From Nitrospirota bacterium (GTDB lineage: Bacteria > Nitrospirota > Nitrospiria > Nitrospirales > Nitrospiraceae): a stretch of DNA of 64,000 bases. Shown here piece by piece: positions 55,107 to 63,531 of the stretch. The stretch lies in contig JBFMAX010000001.1 in assembly GCA_040755395.1 (NCBI GenBank), forward strand, positions 372,001 to 436,000, written 5' to 3'. The notes beneath the pieces were generated by a model, which was not told where the DNA came from, ran no database searches, and saw only the letters and a list, made by a program, of their open reading frames with translations. The number at the start of each line of letters is the position of its first letter. The first letter of the stretch is position 1. The translations under genes were made by a program, and so were the position numbers.

Positions 55107-55265
55107 CACCCCAGGTCCTTGGACGAGACAGAACGCGGTCCAGCTCGTGCGCTCGGCGAGCGGCCGCATATGGGGCGGCACTATAAAGCAGTGCCCGGAC
55201 CATGTCCAGATTTTGCCGGTATCGGTCGTTGACAAATTCTCGAACCCTTCGCGAGAATGCTTAAC

Positions 55266-55457
55266 ATGGCCGAAGCACAATCCGACCAGCCGGTCGAGCC
55301 GACCGCCTCGCCCGCCGATCTTCCCGATCGGCTTTGCACCTGGTGCAAGGTCCCCATGCAAAAGCGCCTCGTCGGCGGAGGGAAGTTCATCCATTATACG
55401 TGCCCCAAGTGCGTTTTCCAGCATACGACCAAGCACGCCGTTCCCAAAAGCGCGTGA
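55266..55457 (+). CDS. Small zinc-ribbon protein
   Basis: 63 residues from the second ATG (55257 is the first). Two CxxC pairs (LCTWCKVP and YTCPKCVF) about 20 residues apart form a zinc ribbon. Function unknown. It may be cytoplasmic and nucleic-acid- or protein-binding. Confidence 0.65.
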   Translation: MAEAQSDQPVEPTASPADLPDRLCTWCKVPMQKRLVGGGKFIHYTCPKCVFQHTTKHAVPKSA

Positions 55458-55635
55458 TCGCCGGCCGGATGCCTCCGACACGCTCGTGTACGAGACGCGC
55501 TTCTGTCTCTGTCATGCGTTTGACTCACGCAGCACGCCTTAGGTGTAGACCGACAGATTCATAATTGGTACTATACGCAGCCACGGAGGAACCACTCGGC
55601 CCGGCACGAGGAGGCCGAAGCAGACTCGAGGGTTC

Positions 55636-56001
55636 ATGATCGGCTCGGACACGAATCGCGATACAGTCGAGATGTCTTCTTCGCCGCATCGACGACATTG
55701 GCCGCGCGGCGCGTTTGTGACGCCCTGTTCCTATTTTTTGACCGACACGAGCGATCCCGGTTCCGTCAGGTACCTGCAAGGCGACGCGCTCTCGATCAAC
55801 GTCAGTTCCGGCGGCATGTTGTTGCTCGTGGGTCATCCCACACGGGAACGACAGATCCTGGAAATCCGCGTGCCGACGCCGGCCGGTACCACGGCCCCGA
55901 CGCTCGCCGAAGTCCGCTGGACCAAACCAATTCCCGTCGAGGAAGGCGAGAGTCTCTATCTGGCCGGGGTTCGGTTCCTCCTCGCTTCCGCTCAAACATA
56001 G
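55636..56001 (+). CDS. PilZ domain protein
   Basis: 121 residues. Contains the PilZ pattern with RRHWPRGAF and the later NVSSGGMLLLV block, and ends with the VRFLLA beta strand. PilZ domains bind cyclic di-GMP. Single-domain receptor; possible link to the type IV pilus genes is an inference. Confidence 0.75.
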   Translation: MIGSDTNRDTVEMSSSPHRRHWPRGAFVTPCSYFLTDTSDPGSVRYLQGDALSINVSSGGMLLLVGHPTRERQILEIRVPTPAGTTAPTLAEVRWTKPIPVEEGESLYLAGVRFLLASAQT

Positions 56002-56207
56002 GCGACGGCTCGGCCGGTTCCGAGGAAGCCGCGACCGAGACCGCCGAGCGAGTGGATTGCACGCGGCAAGCAGCAGGGGCGAAGACGTTCGTCTCGGCGC
56101 AACGGAGCGCCATCACCCGTTGCTCGGGATAAGGCCGAAGGGCTCCTGAGGCCTGTTCCGGAACGGAAGCCGACTAGAACGGAGAACGGCCTGTTCAACC
56201 GCCGGAG

Positions 56208-56675
56208 TTACGCCACGTCCCGCATGGGCATGGGTTGGTCGACAAAGTGATCCCCGTTGTCGCCGTGATGGGACGGCACGTCGTTGAGTTCATCCAGCAC
56301 AATGACGATGCGCGACTGCAGGAAAGAAAGCCGATTCGGCAGTCCGAACCCGTGAATCTGAACACGCCGCCCGAATTCGCCGATCACCCGCTTGTATTCG
56401 AATTGATCGGGCTGGCCCGACTCGGCCCGGGCTTCCAGGGCGGTTCGCACGATCGCACAGACCTCGGCGAGGACCGGAGGAAGCGCATGATCGGTCGAGT
56501 CCCACGGTCCGACCTGACCGGCCAGGCCCGCAAGTTCCCAAGCCCGGCGATTGACATACAAGATTTTCATCGTCGAAGCGAGCACCAGAATTCCGGGGCT
56601 CCTGGCCTCGCGCGGCAACCGGCCGTTCTGTGTCATGACAGGAAAAGAACCCTTTATGTCGCCCACGGTTCTCAT
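56208..56675 (-). CDS. Stand-alone PAS-like sensor protein
   Basis: 155 residues. Residues about 25-130 look like one PAS domain (PGILVLASTMKILYVNRRAWELAG is the typical first half). No kinase, HTH or GGDEF domain is attached. It may act with a separate regulator. The 280 bases upstream hold a palindromic site and repeats. Confidence 0.65.
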   Translation of the reverse strand: MRTVGDIKGSFPVMTQNGRLPREARSPGILVLASTMKILYVNRRAWELAGLAGQVGPWDSTDHALPPVLAEVCAIVRTALEARAESGQPDQFEYKRVIGEFGRRVQIHGFGLPNRLSFLQSRIVIVLDELNDVPSHHGDNGDHFVDQPMPMRDVA

Positions 56676-56902
56676 TTTGCAATCCCCCCTATGACAGGCC
56701 CTTCATGGCACCGATGGATGAATGGGAAGAACGAGCGCGAATCTTTCGAAGCGACGATGCCCAGCGCCCAACGACTCGATCACGGTCGTGAATCCGGGAC
56801 AGGAAGGAACCAGGAGGAAGCGGCCCGTTGGTGTTCATAACCTGAGGACGCGCTGTTGATAGTGATGGTGACGGTAACAATTCGAGTCAAACCGCACAAC
56901 AC

Positions 56903-56939
56903 TACGTAAGCGTAAGCCTCCCTACAAAAGGGTTACGTA
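56903..56939. promoter_or_regulatory. Possible regulatory palindrome upstream of the PAS gene
   Basis: Perfect 7-bp arms TACGTAA and TTACGTA, with an inner 4-bp stem CCCT (56920-56923) and AGGG (56929-56932). Looks like an operator or an RNA stem; no factor can be named. Confidence 0.45.
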
Positions 56940-56981
56940 CTCGCCTCGGCGCCAAAATGGAAGTATTTTCAGGGGAAAGGG

Positions 56982-57111
56982 GACAGCGAATAGCTGATAG
57001 CGAATAGCCCAGAGCTGTTCCGAAAATAGATCCGAGTCGAGAGGCCCGAGGCTAGGGGTTAGGAGTTGAACCCCTTGCCCCTTGCTTCATGCCTCATGCC
57101 TTTCGCCCATT
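56982..57111. repeat. Heptamer arrays, two classes
   Basis: 56982-57010: AGCGAAT, AGCTGAT, AGCGAAT, AGCCC. 57038-57111: GAGGCCC, GAGGCTA, GGGGTTA, GGAGTTG, then the complementary arm CCCCTTG, CCCCTTG, CTTCATG, CCTCATG, CCTTTCG. Confidence 0.75.
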
Positions 57112-57155
57112 CATGATGTCCCTCCTGCATGGTGACCCGAAGGGCCATTGACCGC

Positions 57156-58277
57156 CTAGTACGTTATGGTCTTCAATGCCGGCGCTTCTCCCGTAGCCGG
57201 CTCCACGCGGAAATTGACTCGTCCGATGATTCGGCCGTCCGCGGTTTCCACGTCAACCCGCCACTCTCCCGGTGCCAGGCGCTGTTTGACGGTATAGGCG
57301 CGGTACCCCGCTTCGCGGCCGCCGGAGATCGTGATCGGGATACGGTCCGCGGTCATAAACGATCGCTTGCCTTTGTCGCCGGTCAGGCGATATTGCCAGT
57401 GATGATAGATCGTCGTCTTGAGATCGACCGGCGCAAAAACGGCGGTAAAGCAGTAGGCCGGGTCCTCTCCGCGGAAGGGGTTGTCCGACCGCTTCCAGAT
57501 TTCATACCAGGGACCCCTCTCAAAAGACAGCTCGTATGCGTCGGCGACCTTCGCCACTCTGTGGTACATCCCGCCGAACTTCATCGAGAGCGGGACCGGC
57601 GGAATCCAGTTCAGAAAATAAAACCCCACCAGGACCCCGATCAGCGCGAGGGCCGGCAGGCCGCTGATCACCGTGTCGCGTGCGTTGCCCTGCGGGTTGT
57701 CTCGATAGACCAGCGCCACGACGCGCAGCGTCACGAGTCCGGAGAGCACGGCGCCGAGTAGGAACACGAACGTGTTCATCATCCCCGTGACGACGGGCAA
57801 AAAAAACGTGAAGAACCCGAAGCAGACGAGCGCGTACAAGCTCACCAGCAGCCGCAGGTTCGCGAGCCGGTCGCGCAGGAATTCGTTCGCGACCAGCAAC
57901 GCGACCAGCAGGCCGAAAAACACCGCGGTGCCGGTCAGCGAGGCGCTCCGCGAGTAGAAGATCGTATAGGCGCTGAACAATCCTCCGAGGAGAAATTGAA
58001 TCGCCATCGGATAATAAGGCCTGGCGCGGAGGACCACGCCGGGGAGATGCCAGCCGGGGACGCCCGCCCCGTCCAGATCCCTGCTCATCCCGACGCGCCC
58101 GACCAGCACGATCAGAAATCCGAGCAGCGCGAGATACAGCAGCAGAATCAAATTGTCGAGCAGCCGGTCGATGCGGGTCAGCGTCACGGTGTCGTAGGTC
58201 ACTCCGGCAAAGAAGAACACGACGGGCAGGAGCGGCTTCGCGAGCGCGGCGCGGACCTTGGCGGCGGGAAGTATCAA
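57156..58277 (-). CDS. Membrane protein with C-terminal DUF2914 domain
   Basis: 373 residues. About eight hydrophobic helices within residues 10-220, then a soluble DUF2914 domain (about 260-365) with HHWQYR, SGGREAGYRAYTVKQRLAPGEWRV (in parts) and a final VNFRVEP strand. Function unknown. Start is a TTG; no better start with an RBS was found. It precedes the next gene by 96 bases. Confidence 0.7.
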   Translation of the reverse strand: MILPAAKVRAALAKPLLPVVFFFAGVTYDTVTLTRIDRLLDNLILLLYLALLGFLIVLVGRVGMSRDLDGAGVPGWHLPGVVLRARPYYPMAIQFLLGGLFSAYTIFYSRSASLTGTAVFFGLLVALLVANEFLRDRLANLRLLVSLYALVCFGFFTFFLPVVTGMMNTFVFLLGAVLSGLVTLRVVALVYRDNPQGNARDTVISGLPALALIGVLVGFYFLNWIPPVPLSMKFGGMYHRVAKVADAYELSFERGPWYEIWKRSDNPFRGEDPAYCFTAVFAPVDLKTTIYHHWQYRLTGDKGKRSFMTADRIPITISGGREAGYRAYTVKQRLAPGEWRVDVETADGRIIGRVNFRVEPATGEAPALKTITY

Positions 58278-58373
58278 GGGCGTTTCAAGCCGGAATCGTT
58301 GGGCACGGATATGGGTAAGGATAGCAGAACGCGCAAGACGGCGGACGACCGAGCAAGAAAGTCGACATCGTTC

Positions 58374-59435
58374 TCAGGCAAAGGGCGGGAGCGGCGCGTA
58401 CGTGACAGGCATGCCCAACAGCCGTTCCAGCCAGCCGGGCATGAGTTCTTCCCCCAACGGTGCCCGGTTCAGACGGACTTCCATCTGAAACCCGGCGTCG
58501 GTCCCCACCAGGCCGACGATGGCCGACGCGTCCTCCCCCTCAGGCAGCAGTTCCTGGGTTGGGAACTCGCACAAGGTGGCATAGAGACGGCCGTGCGGCC
58601 GGATCGCGTCGAGCACTTCCGGCACCTCGTCCAGGGGACAATGGGCGGAGCAGCGATAGGCCAAACGAACGCCTGGCAGGACCGCCTCAAATTCCTGCAA
58701 GGCCTCTTCCGAGAAACCGGTCAGATAGGCGCGGACGCCGGCCGGCTCGCCACCGTGCGTCGCGGCCAGCTTGCTGGCGGGCACAAGAAACTCGTACGGG
58801 TCGGCCGTGTTGTATTCGAACTGGCAGGGCCCGAACGCGTCGGGCCAGGAGCAAAAGAACGGAACGGCCTGATCCGCGACCTGCAGCACGACGCCGCTCT
58901 TTTCGACCGCCGTGCGGATCGGGAGGTCGAGGAGCGTAATGGCTTCCAGGAAGGCCGCGCGCCGCTCCTCGATCCATTGCTCGCGCCGGTCGTCCGCTCG
59001 GGTCTCGCCCGGCGTGACCACTTCGGCCGTGTTCAGACGGACCCGGATGAACGCGTGCAGGTGGCGGAATCCCAGCCAGAACATGCTTCGCCGGTGATGC
59101 AACTCCAGCGGTTCTCGGATCTTCCAGGGATGGCTGATCGAACAGTACGTGCCGACCTCCTGGAATCGCTGATAGACTGTGTGGTACCCCCCGGCCAGGA
59201 GGAAAAAGTCTCCCTGCCATCCTTCCCGCACGTGAACAAGCGTCGCGTCTTCGGTCGACCACGGGTCCAGCCGGTCGAAGTCTTCGGGCGAATCGACCAC
59301 CCATTCTTCGATGTAGCAAATCACGTCCTTGGCCGGCGTCGCCGGCTTTAGCCCCAGCGCCGCCAGTCGTTCTCCGACCTCCAGCACTTCGCCGAACGTC
59401 AGTTTCGAACGGGTTTCCCAGCGCCGTTCACGCAC
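58374..59435 (-). CDS. Conserved hypothetical protein
   Basis: 353 residues, cytoplasmic, not recognised. I chose the GTG at 59435 because AAGGAG precedes it by about 10 bases; longer reading frames run into the lipoprotein gene and are not protein-like. Notable features are four Cys residues in CSISHPW, CSWPDAFGPC and CSAHC. It follows the lipoprotein gene by 38 bases, so the two are probably an operon. Confidence 0.7.
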   Translation of the reverse strand: MRERRWETRSKLTFGEVLEVGERLAALGLKPATPAKDVICYIEEWVVDSPEDFDRLDPWSTEDATLVHVREGWQGDFFLLAGGYHTVYQRFQEVGTYCSISHPWKIREPLELHHRRSMFWLGFRHLHAFIRVRLNTAEVVTPGETRADDRREQWIEERRAAFLEAITLLDLPIRTAVEKSGVVLQVADQAVPFFCSWPDAFGPCQFEYNTADPYEFLVPASKLAATHGGEPAGVRAYLTGFSEEALQEFEAVLPGVRLAYRCSAHCPLDEVPEVLDAIRPHGRLYATLCEFPTQELLPEGEDASAIVGLVGTDAGFQMEVRLNRAPLGEELMPGWLERLLGMPVTYAPLPPFA

Positions 59436-59473
59436 CGGCTCGACTCTCCTTGTCGTCCCGTCTCGCGACGTCG

Positions 59474-60118
59474 TTATTTCAACCGCCAGGCCCCGTTCTC
59501 GATCTTCGTGTCCGCCATGAGGCGATCCAAGCTTTCTTTCAGCGTCTCGTTCAGGAGGCGTTGGACATCCTCCGGATCGAACCAGAAGACGGTCTCGGAG
59601 CGGGACCCGTCCAGGTTCATCGTGGTCGTGCTGCCGTCGACGGCGTTGCGCGCGCGGATGACGAACCTGGTTCCCGTGTTGACAGCCGTGGAGAAAAAGC
59701 GACTCTTGGCGTTGGCGGAGAACTCCATGACTTGTCCGGTGAGGAGAATGTCCGGCTCGCCTTCGGCGGTCGTCACGCCCGGCGTCCTGACGCCGACCTT
59801 CCAGCCCCGCAGTCTGAGATAGTCCGCCAGCGCCTGCGCCGCGACTTCTCCCGGCCTGCCCCCCGGGACGTTGAAATAGGTCACCCCGCCCCAGAGATGC
59901 GTCCGAAGCCCCAGTTTGCTCTTGTCCGCCCGCTTGTCCTCGAACGTCTCCACGACGATCTTCAGCGGCTGAGTATCGACCGGCTGCACGTCCGTGGGCT
60001 TGAATCGCACGTCGAGATTCACGACTTCTCCCGTACCGGCGCAACCGGCCAGCAGCAGAAAGCCCGCCATGACCACGAGTCCGAATCCACCGCGCACCGC
60101 CTCGTCTTTCACGTGCAC
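59474..60118 (-). CDS. Lipoprotein, YajG-like
   Basis: 214 residues with a clear lipoprotein signal: GLVVMAGFLLLAGC (lipobox LLAGC, Cys near 26). The mature part has a ferredoxin-like/YajG style alpha-beta pattern (PLKIVVETFEDKR and later VAAQALADYLRLRGW). The GTG start has AGGAGG just upstream. Outer- or inner-membrane anchored; function unknown. Confidence 0.72.
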   Translation of the reverse strand: MHVKDEAVRGGFGLVVMAGFLLLAGCAGTGEVVNLDVRFKPTDVQPVDTQPLKIVVETFEDKRADKSKLGLRTHLWGGVTYFNVPGGRPGEVAAQALADYLRLRGWKVGVRTPGVTTAEGEPDILLTGQVMEFSANAKSRFFSTAVNTGTRFVIRARNAVDGSTTTMNLDGSRSETVFWFDPEDVQRLLNETLKESLDRLMADTKIENGAWRLK

Positions 60119-60130
60119 CTCCTTCTCCTA

Positions 60131-60410
60131 ACAGGTTGTTGAAAAACTATGTCGGCGCCATCGAACCGCAGGACTCCGGCCGATGACTAACAGAATCAGA
60201 ATAGCCCGCAGGATGTTCAAAAAGGCCGTCGCACCCGCCAGGCGGGTACCCGGGCCGCAGCGAGCGAAGAGGCGAGGCGTACTCGGGGCACCCGTTGCTC
60301 TTCTTGCTGCAACGGGTCCAAGACGTTGAGCCTCTGAGCGTCAGACCCATTGCGCTACAAGAGCAATGGGTACCCCAACAAAGCTGGCGGACTTTTTCAA
60401 CATCCTGCTA
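60131..60410. mobile_element. Palindromic MITE-like repeat element
   Basis: About 280 bp, no coding. Near-identical terminal inverted repeats GCAGGATGTTcAAAAAG (60208-60224) and CTTTTTCAACATCCTGC (60392-60408) and a related outer copy CAGGTTGTTGAAAAA at 60132. Internal hairpins: ACCCGTTGC / GCAACGGGT (60290-60298, 60309-60317) and ACCCATTGC / GCAATGGGT (60345-60353, 60363-60371). The first hairpin also occurs in murG. Confidence 0.75.
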
Positions 60411-60619
60411 AGGGTTGATGCTCGTCGATGAAGGCCCAGTCTACCCAACTCGCCGGAAGGATGACAATTCCGCCTGGATCGGCGGACCGCCTCGCCTCCG
60501 AGGAAGCGCGACTCCACCCGCCTCGGTGACGACGGTCACGAGCAACCGGAGACCGAATCCCGCTTCCATGCGCCCAGTCTAGCCGAGGACGCGGCGGACG
60601 TCCACGGAAGCGTCGGGGA
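60411..60619. other. Non-coding spacer after the MITE-like element
   Basis: About 210 bases between the element and the next gene. No conserved reading frame was recognised. Confidence 0.5.
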
Positions 60620-61267
60620 TCAGGATGAGACGATCGGGAGGATCGCCTGAAAGGTCTCGCATCCGACCCGGGGGAGCATCCCTTGCGCAACGGCGGGATC
60701 GTCGGGAGGAACGAAACGGAGGATCTTGAAGAACGACCGCTCGGCCAGCGCGGCCGCCACGCGGGCCTTCCGGTCATGAGTGATGGGAAGCGTATAGCCC
60801 TCCCCGCGCTTCCATTCCCATAGGGTCGGCGCCAGCGAAAGATGGAGATCCTGCCCCGCGACGCGATGAAACCGATCGAGGAGGTTCCGTTTATACTGTC
60901 TCAACGCTCCGCCCTCCAGGATCAAGGCAAAGGCGAAGTGGTGACCCCACCAAAACAGCGAACGGAAGGTAAATTTCTCGCTGCCGACGAAATGCTTGGG
61001 GTAATCCAGGTATTGATACGGAAAGTCCTCCAGGTGTTCGCCCTTGACGAACTGGCACTTGCGCGGATCGAACCCAGGCGGAGCCAGCAGTGAGGCCTTG
61101 GCCATTTCCGCCTGCAGTTCCTCGTGCACCGCTCCGAGCAACGCCCGCACCTTGCGTGTGATCTCGGCCTTGGCGCGGAAAAAGTGTTCGTCGGCGATCA
61201 ACTCCACTTCTTCGGCCGTGAATCGAAGGGACTTGCCCGTTTCTTTCTCGACTTGTTTCCCGCTCAT
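60620..61267 (-). CDS. Conserved hypothetical protein
   Basis: 215 residues, cytoplasmic, mixed charged with a C-terminal hydrophobic beta pattern. Not recognised. It is rich in aromatic residues (FHRVAGQDLHLSL, LWWGHHFAFALI). The start overlaps the upstream CxxC protein stop as ATGA (61264-61267), so translation is coupled. Function unknown. Confidence 0.7.
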   Translation of the reverse strand: MSGKQVEKETGKSLRFTAEEVELIADEHFFRAKAEITRKVRALLGAVHEELQAEMAKASLLAPPGFDPRKCQFVKGEHLEDFPYQYLDYPKHFVGSEKFTFRSLFWWGHHFAFALILEGGALRQYKRNLLDRFHRVAGQDLHLSLAPTLWEWKRGEGYTLPITHDRKARVAAALAERSFFKILRFVPPDDPAVAQGMLPRVGCETFQAILPIVSS

Positions 61268-61635
61268 CGCTGCTGGGTCTCAAAGGCGGAGACGCTGAGA
61301 TCGTACAGCCGGCGACATGCCCCGCACCGCAGACCGACCGAATCCTGGAGGACGTTCATCTCACGGACCGCCAGCGACGCCGGATGCGCGGAGGCGCAAG
61401 CGGCCAGGCAGTCGACGGGGAGGCGTTCCTCCCGAGCCCGCAGGTTGTCGGCTGTCTGGCTCACCGCCGACGCGCGCACGGTCACGACGCTGACCGTCAA
61501 TCGGTGGACCATGTTGCACGATTCGCAGGCCAGAACGAGGCATTCCCGCTTCTCAAGACGTTTGAGCGACAGGCAAAGCGGGTGCACGGCGAAACATTGT
61601 TGCATGAATGCGCCGCTTTTGAACGTGGGAGCCAT
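61264..61635 (-). CDS. Cysteine-pair protein, hypothetical
   Basis: 123 residues with eight cysteines, including two CxxC pairs (ACESCN and LRCGACRR) about 67 residues apart and extra Cys near VDCLAAC. This suggests one zinc site, perhaps a split zinc ribbon. Coupled to the next gene by ATGA. No family assigned. Confidence 0.6.
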   Translation of the reverse strand: MAPTFKSGAFMQQCFAVHPLCLSLKRLEKRECLVLACESCNMVHRLTVSVVTVRASAVSQTADNLRAREERLPVDCLAACASAHPASLAVREMNVLQDSVGLRCGACRRLYDLSVSAFETQQR

Positions 61636-61744
61636 CGGGAAGACTCACTGCGCAACGGGAGAGCGACCGCGTGATTCGTGACTGAGCGACGAACGACCAA
61701 GCGTTCGGGTCACGGAAGAGCTTTTCCGTTCGTTCACCGGCGTT

Positions 61745-62086
61745 TCAGCCGGCGAACCGGGTCAACCCCAACAGGAGCAGGACCCCGGCCGCATAGGGAA
61801 TGACGCACGAGTAAAGCACGGCGCTCAGGGCGTGCTCCGGCGCAGCCGACCGCGACCGCTGCTCTTGGTAGACGAACTCGTAGGCGAGCACGATGACCGT
61901 AATGGTCAGCACCATGACCCGGCTGGTCCGCGGCCAGGTGTAGTGACCGCTAAGCAGGAAACTGGCGGTGAAAAACCCGCTGGACAGCAGGATCAAAGGA
62001 GCGATGACGAACCGGACCGCCGCAGCGAAAAACGTATGCCATTCCGGGCGGGACGGCGCTCGTCCATGATCCGCCGCAGACATCAT
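61745..62086 (-). CDS. Small membrane protein
   Basis: 113 residues with three hydrophobic helices (about 20-46, 57-73 and 85-108). Not recognised. Its ATG overlaps the stop of the PHD-like gene as ATGA (62083-62086). Confidence 0.6.
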   Translation of the reverse strand: MMSAADHGRAPSRPEWHTFFAAAVRFVIAPLILLSSGFFTASFLLSGHYTWPRTSRVMVLTITVIVLAYEFVYQEQRSRSAAPEHALSAVLYSCVIPYAAGVLLLLGLTRFAG

Positions 62087-62382
62087 GATCCAACGGCGAC
62101 TCGAGCCTTTTCATCGATCGCGCCGGAGGACGCGTGGGGTGCCCCGTCCTCCTGCGCCGCCCGACAGAGCTTGCAGACCCGCGGCCGCATCTTGAGAAAC
62201 TTCACCTTGCCGCTGGCGAGACAACTGTAGTGGACGAACTCGTCGCAGACCGTGCACCTCGACCAGCCGCCGCGGAACAGCGTCTTGTCGCGGTAGAGAC
62301 CTTGGTGACAGACCTTGCAGGAACGCGGCTGAATCCCCAGCAGGAGAGGCTCCCATTCTCCGCCTGCCTTGCGAATGCTCAT
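62083..62382 (-). CDS. Protein with a PHD/C1-like zinc finger
   Basis: 99 residues from the ATG of MSIRKAGG. The pattern C-x2-C-x17-C-x2-C-x4-H-x2-C-x15-C-x2-C (from CKVC to CKLC) exactly matches the PHD-finger spacing C4HC3, and two zinc ions are expected. PHD fingers are common in eukaryotes and rare in bacteria. Coupled to a small membrane protein gene. The -10 box lies eight bases before the start. Alternative: a treble-clef or RING-type variant. Confidence 0.6.
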   Translation of the reverse strand: MSIRKAGGEWEPLLLGIQPRSCKVCHQGLYRDKTLFRGGWSRCTVCDEFVHYSCLASGKVKFLKMRPRVCKLCRAAQEDGAPHASSGAIDEKARVAVGS

Positions 62383-62390
62383 GGCGGCGC

Positions 62391-62420
62391 AGTATACCGA
62401 AGGCATCCCCGAAATAACAA
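62391..62420 (-). promoter_or_regulatory. Promoter of the PHD-like gene, probably leaderless
   Basis: Minus strand: -35 TTGTTA (62415-62420), 18-bp spacer, -10 TATACT (62391-62396). Eight bases before the ATG, no ribosome binding site. Confidence 0.6.
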
Positions 62421-62430
62421 GCGCAGTCCG

Positions 62431-62505
62431 CAGGCAAGGGGCGCGAGGAGAGAGCAAGCGGGAGCAGCCTCTTGCCGCTCGCCTCGAGCTTCTCGCCCGC
62501 TCGTT
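62431..62505. repeat. Heptamer inverted array upstream of the polyprenyl synthase
   Basis: Left arm 62431-62464: CAAGGGG, CGCGAGG, AGAGAGC, AAGCGGG. Right arm 62467-62505: TCTTGCC, GCTCGCC, TCGAGCT, TCTCGCC, CGCTCG. Confidence 0.65.
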
Positions 62506-62508
62506 CGT

Positions 62509-62537
62509 TTGACAGCCTCTCAGCCATTTGCTACCCT
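62509..62537 (+). promoter_or_regulatory. Promoter of the polyprenyl synthase gene
   Basis: -35 TTGACA (62509-62514), 17-bp spacer, -10 TACCCT (62532-62537, weak). Predicted leader about 90 nt. Confidence 0.5.
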
Positions 62538-62632
62538 CACACCGCCCGAACGTCCGCCCAGGATGGATGATACGCATTCCACCGGCGGGCCGGTCTCACC
62601 GTCATTGACTCGCACGGCAGGCTCCACGGCAC

Positions 62633-63523
62633 ATGGACATCCGGCACTACCTCGAGCGGAAGCGCGAGGAAATCGATCGGTTCCTCGATTCCGTCCTCCC
62701 CGGCGCGCAGACCGAGCCCAGGACCCTTCACGAAAGCATGCGGTACAGCGTGTTCGCGGGAGGAAAGCGCATCCGCCCGATTCTCTCGATCGCGGCCGCT
62801 GAGGCCGTCGGCGATCCGCCCGCCGCCGTTCTTCGGATCGCCTCTTCCCTGGAATTGATCCACACCTATTCTCTGATTCATGACGATCTGCCCGCCATGG
62901 ACAACGACGACTATCGGCGCGGGAAACCGACGAACCACAAAGTCTACGGCGAGGCCATGGCGATCCTGGCGGGCGACGCGCTGCTGACGCTGGCGTTCGA
63001 TCTCTGCAGCCGCCCGGATCCGGGCGACGGGCTCGATCCGGCCCGGCAGGTCCGGTTGATCCACGAATTGGCGCTCGGAGCGGGCAACCTCGGCATGGTC
63101 GGCGGCCAGGTGCTGGACATCCAGGCGGAAAACAGGGACATCGACCTGGCGACGCTGCGGTCGATCCACAAGCATAAGACCGGCATGCTCATCCGCGCCG
63201 CCGTGCGCATGGGCGCCATCGCCGCGGCCGCGACACCGGCCCAACTCGACGACCTGACCGCGTACGCCGAGGATATCGGATTGGCGTTTCAGATCGCCGA
63301 CGACGTATTGAACGTGACGGGCACTCGCGAGGAACTCGGCAAGAATCCCAACACCGACGCCCAACGCGGCAAGAAGACATATCCTACCTTTTACGGCGTC
63401 GAGGGCGCCCTCGCGTTGGCCAACGAATGCGTCGAACGCGCGACCGAGCGGCTGGCTTCTCTCGGTCCGTCCGCCGAGCCGCTGCGGGAAATCGCGCGAT
63501 ATATCACGGCGCGGAAGAATTGA
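62633..63523 (+). CDS. Polyprenyl diphosphate synthase (IspA-like)
   Basis: 296 residues. Trans-prenyltransferase making farnesyl or geranylgeranyl diphosphate. First Asp-rich motif is HDDLPAMDNDD, and the second reads DDVLNVTG, with Asn in the third position instead of Asp, so chain-length or Mg binding may differ slightly. GGKRIRP and HKTGMLIRAAV are family blocks. It supplies precursors for undecaprenyl and hopanoid synthesis. Confidence 0.93.
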   Translation: MDIRHYLERKREEIDRFLDSVLPGAQTEPRTLHESMRYSVFAGGKRIRPILSIAAAEAVGDPPAAVLRIASSLELIHTYSLIHDDLPAMDNDDYRRGKPTNHKVYGEAMAILAGDALLTLAFDLCSRPDPGDGLDPARQVRLIHELALGAGNLGMVGGQVLDIQAENRDIDLATLRSIHKHKTGMLIRAAVRMGAIAAAATPAQLDDLTAYAEDIGLAFQIADDVLNVTGTREELGKNPNTDAQRGKKTYPTFYGVEGALALANECVERATERLASLGPSAEPLREIARYITARKN

Positions 63524-63531
63524 CCCTCGTT

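Larger units (their letters stand above)
56676..57155. other. Intergenic region with a palindromic site and repeats
   Basis: No gene seen in 480 bases. It contains TACGTAA (56903-56909) and TTACGTA (56933-56939) around a CCCT/AGGG stem, and heptamer arrays at 56982-57010 and 57038-57111. Confidence 0.6.
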
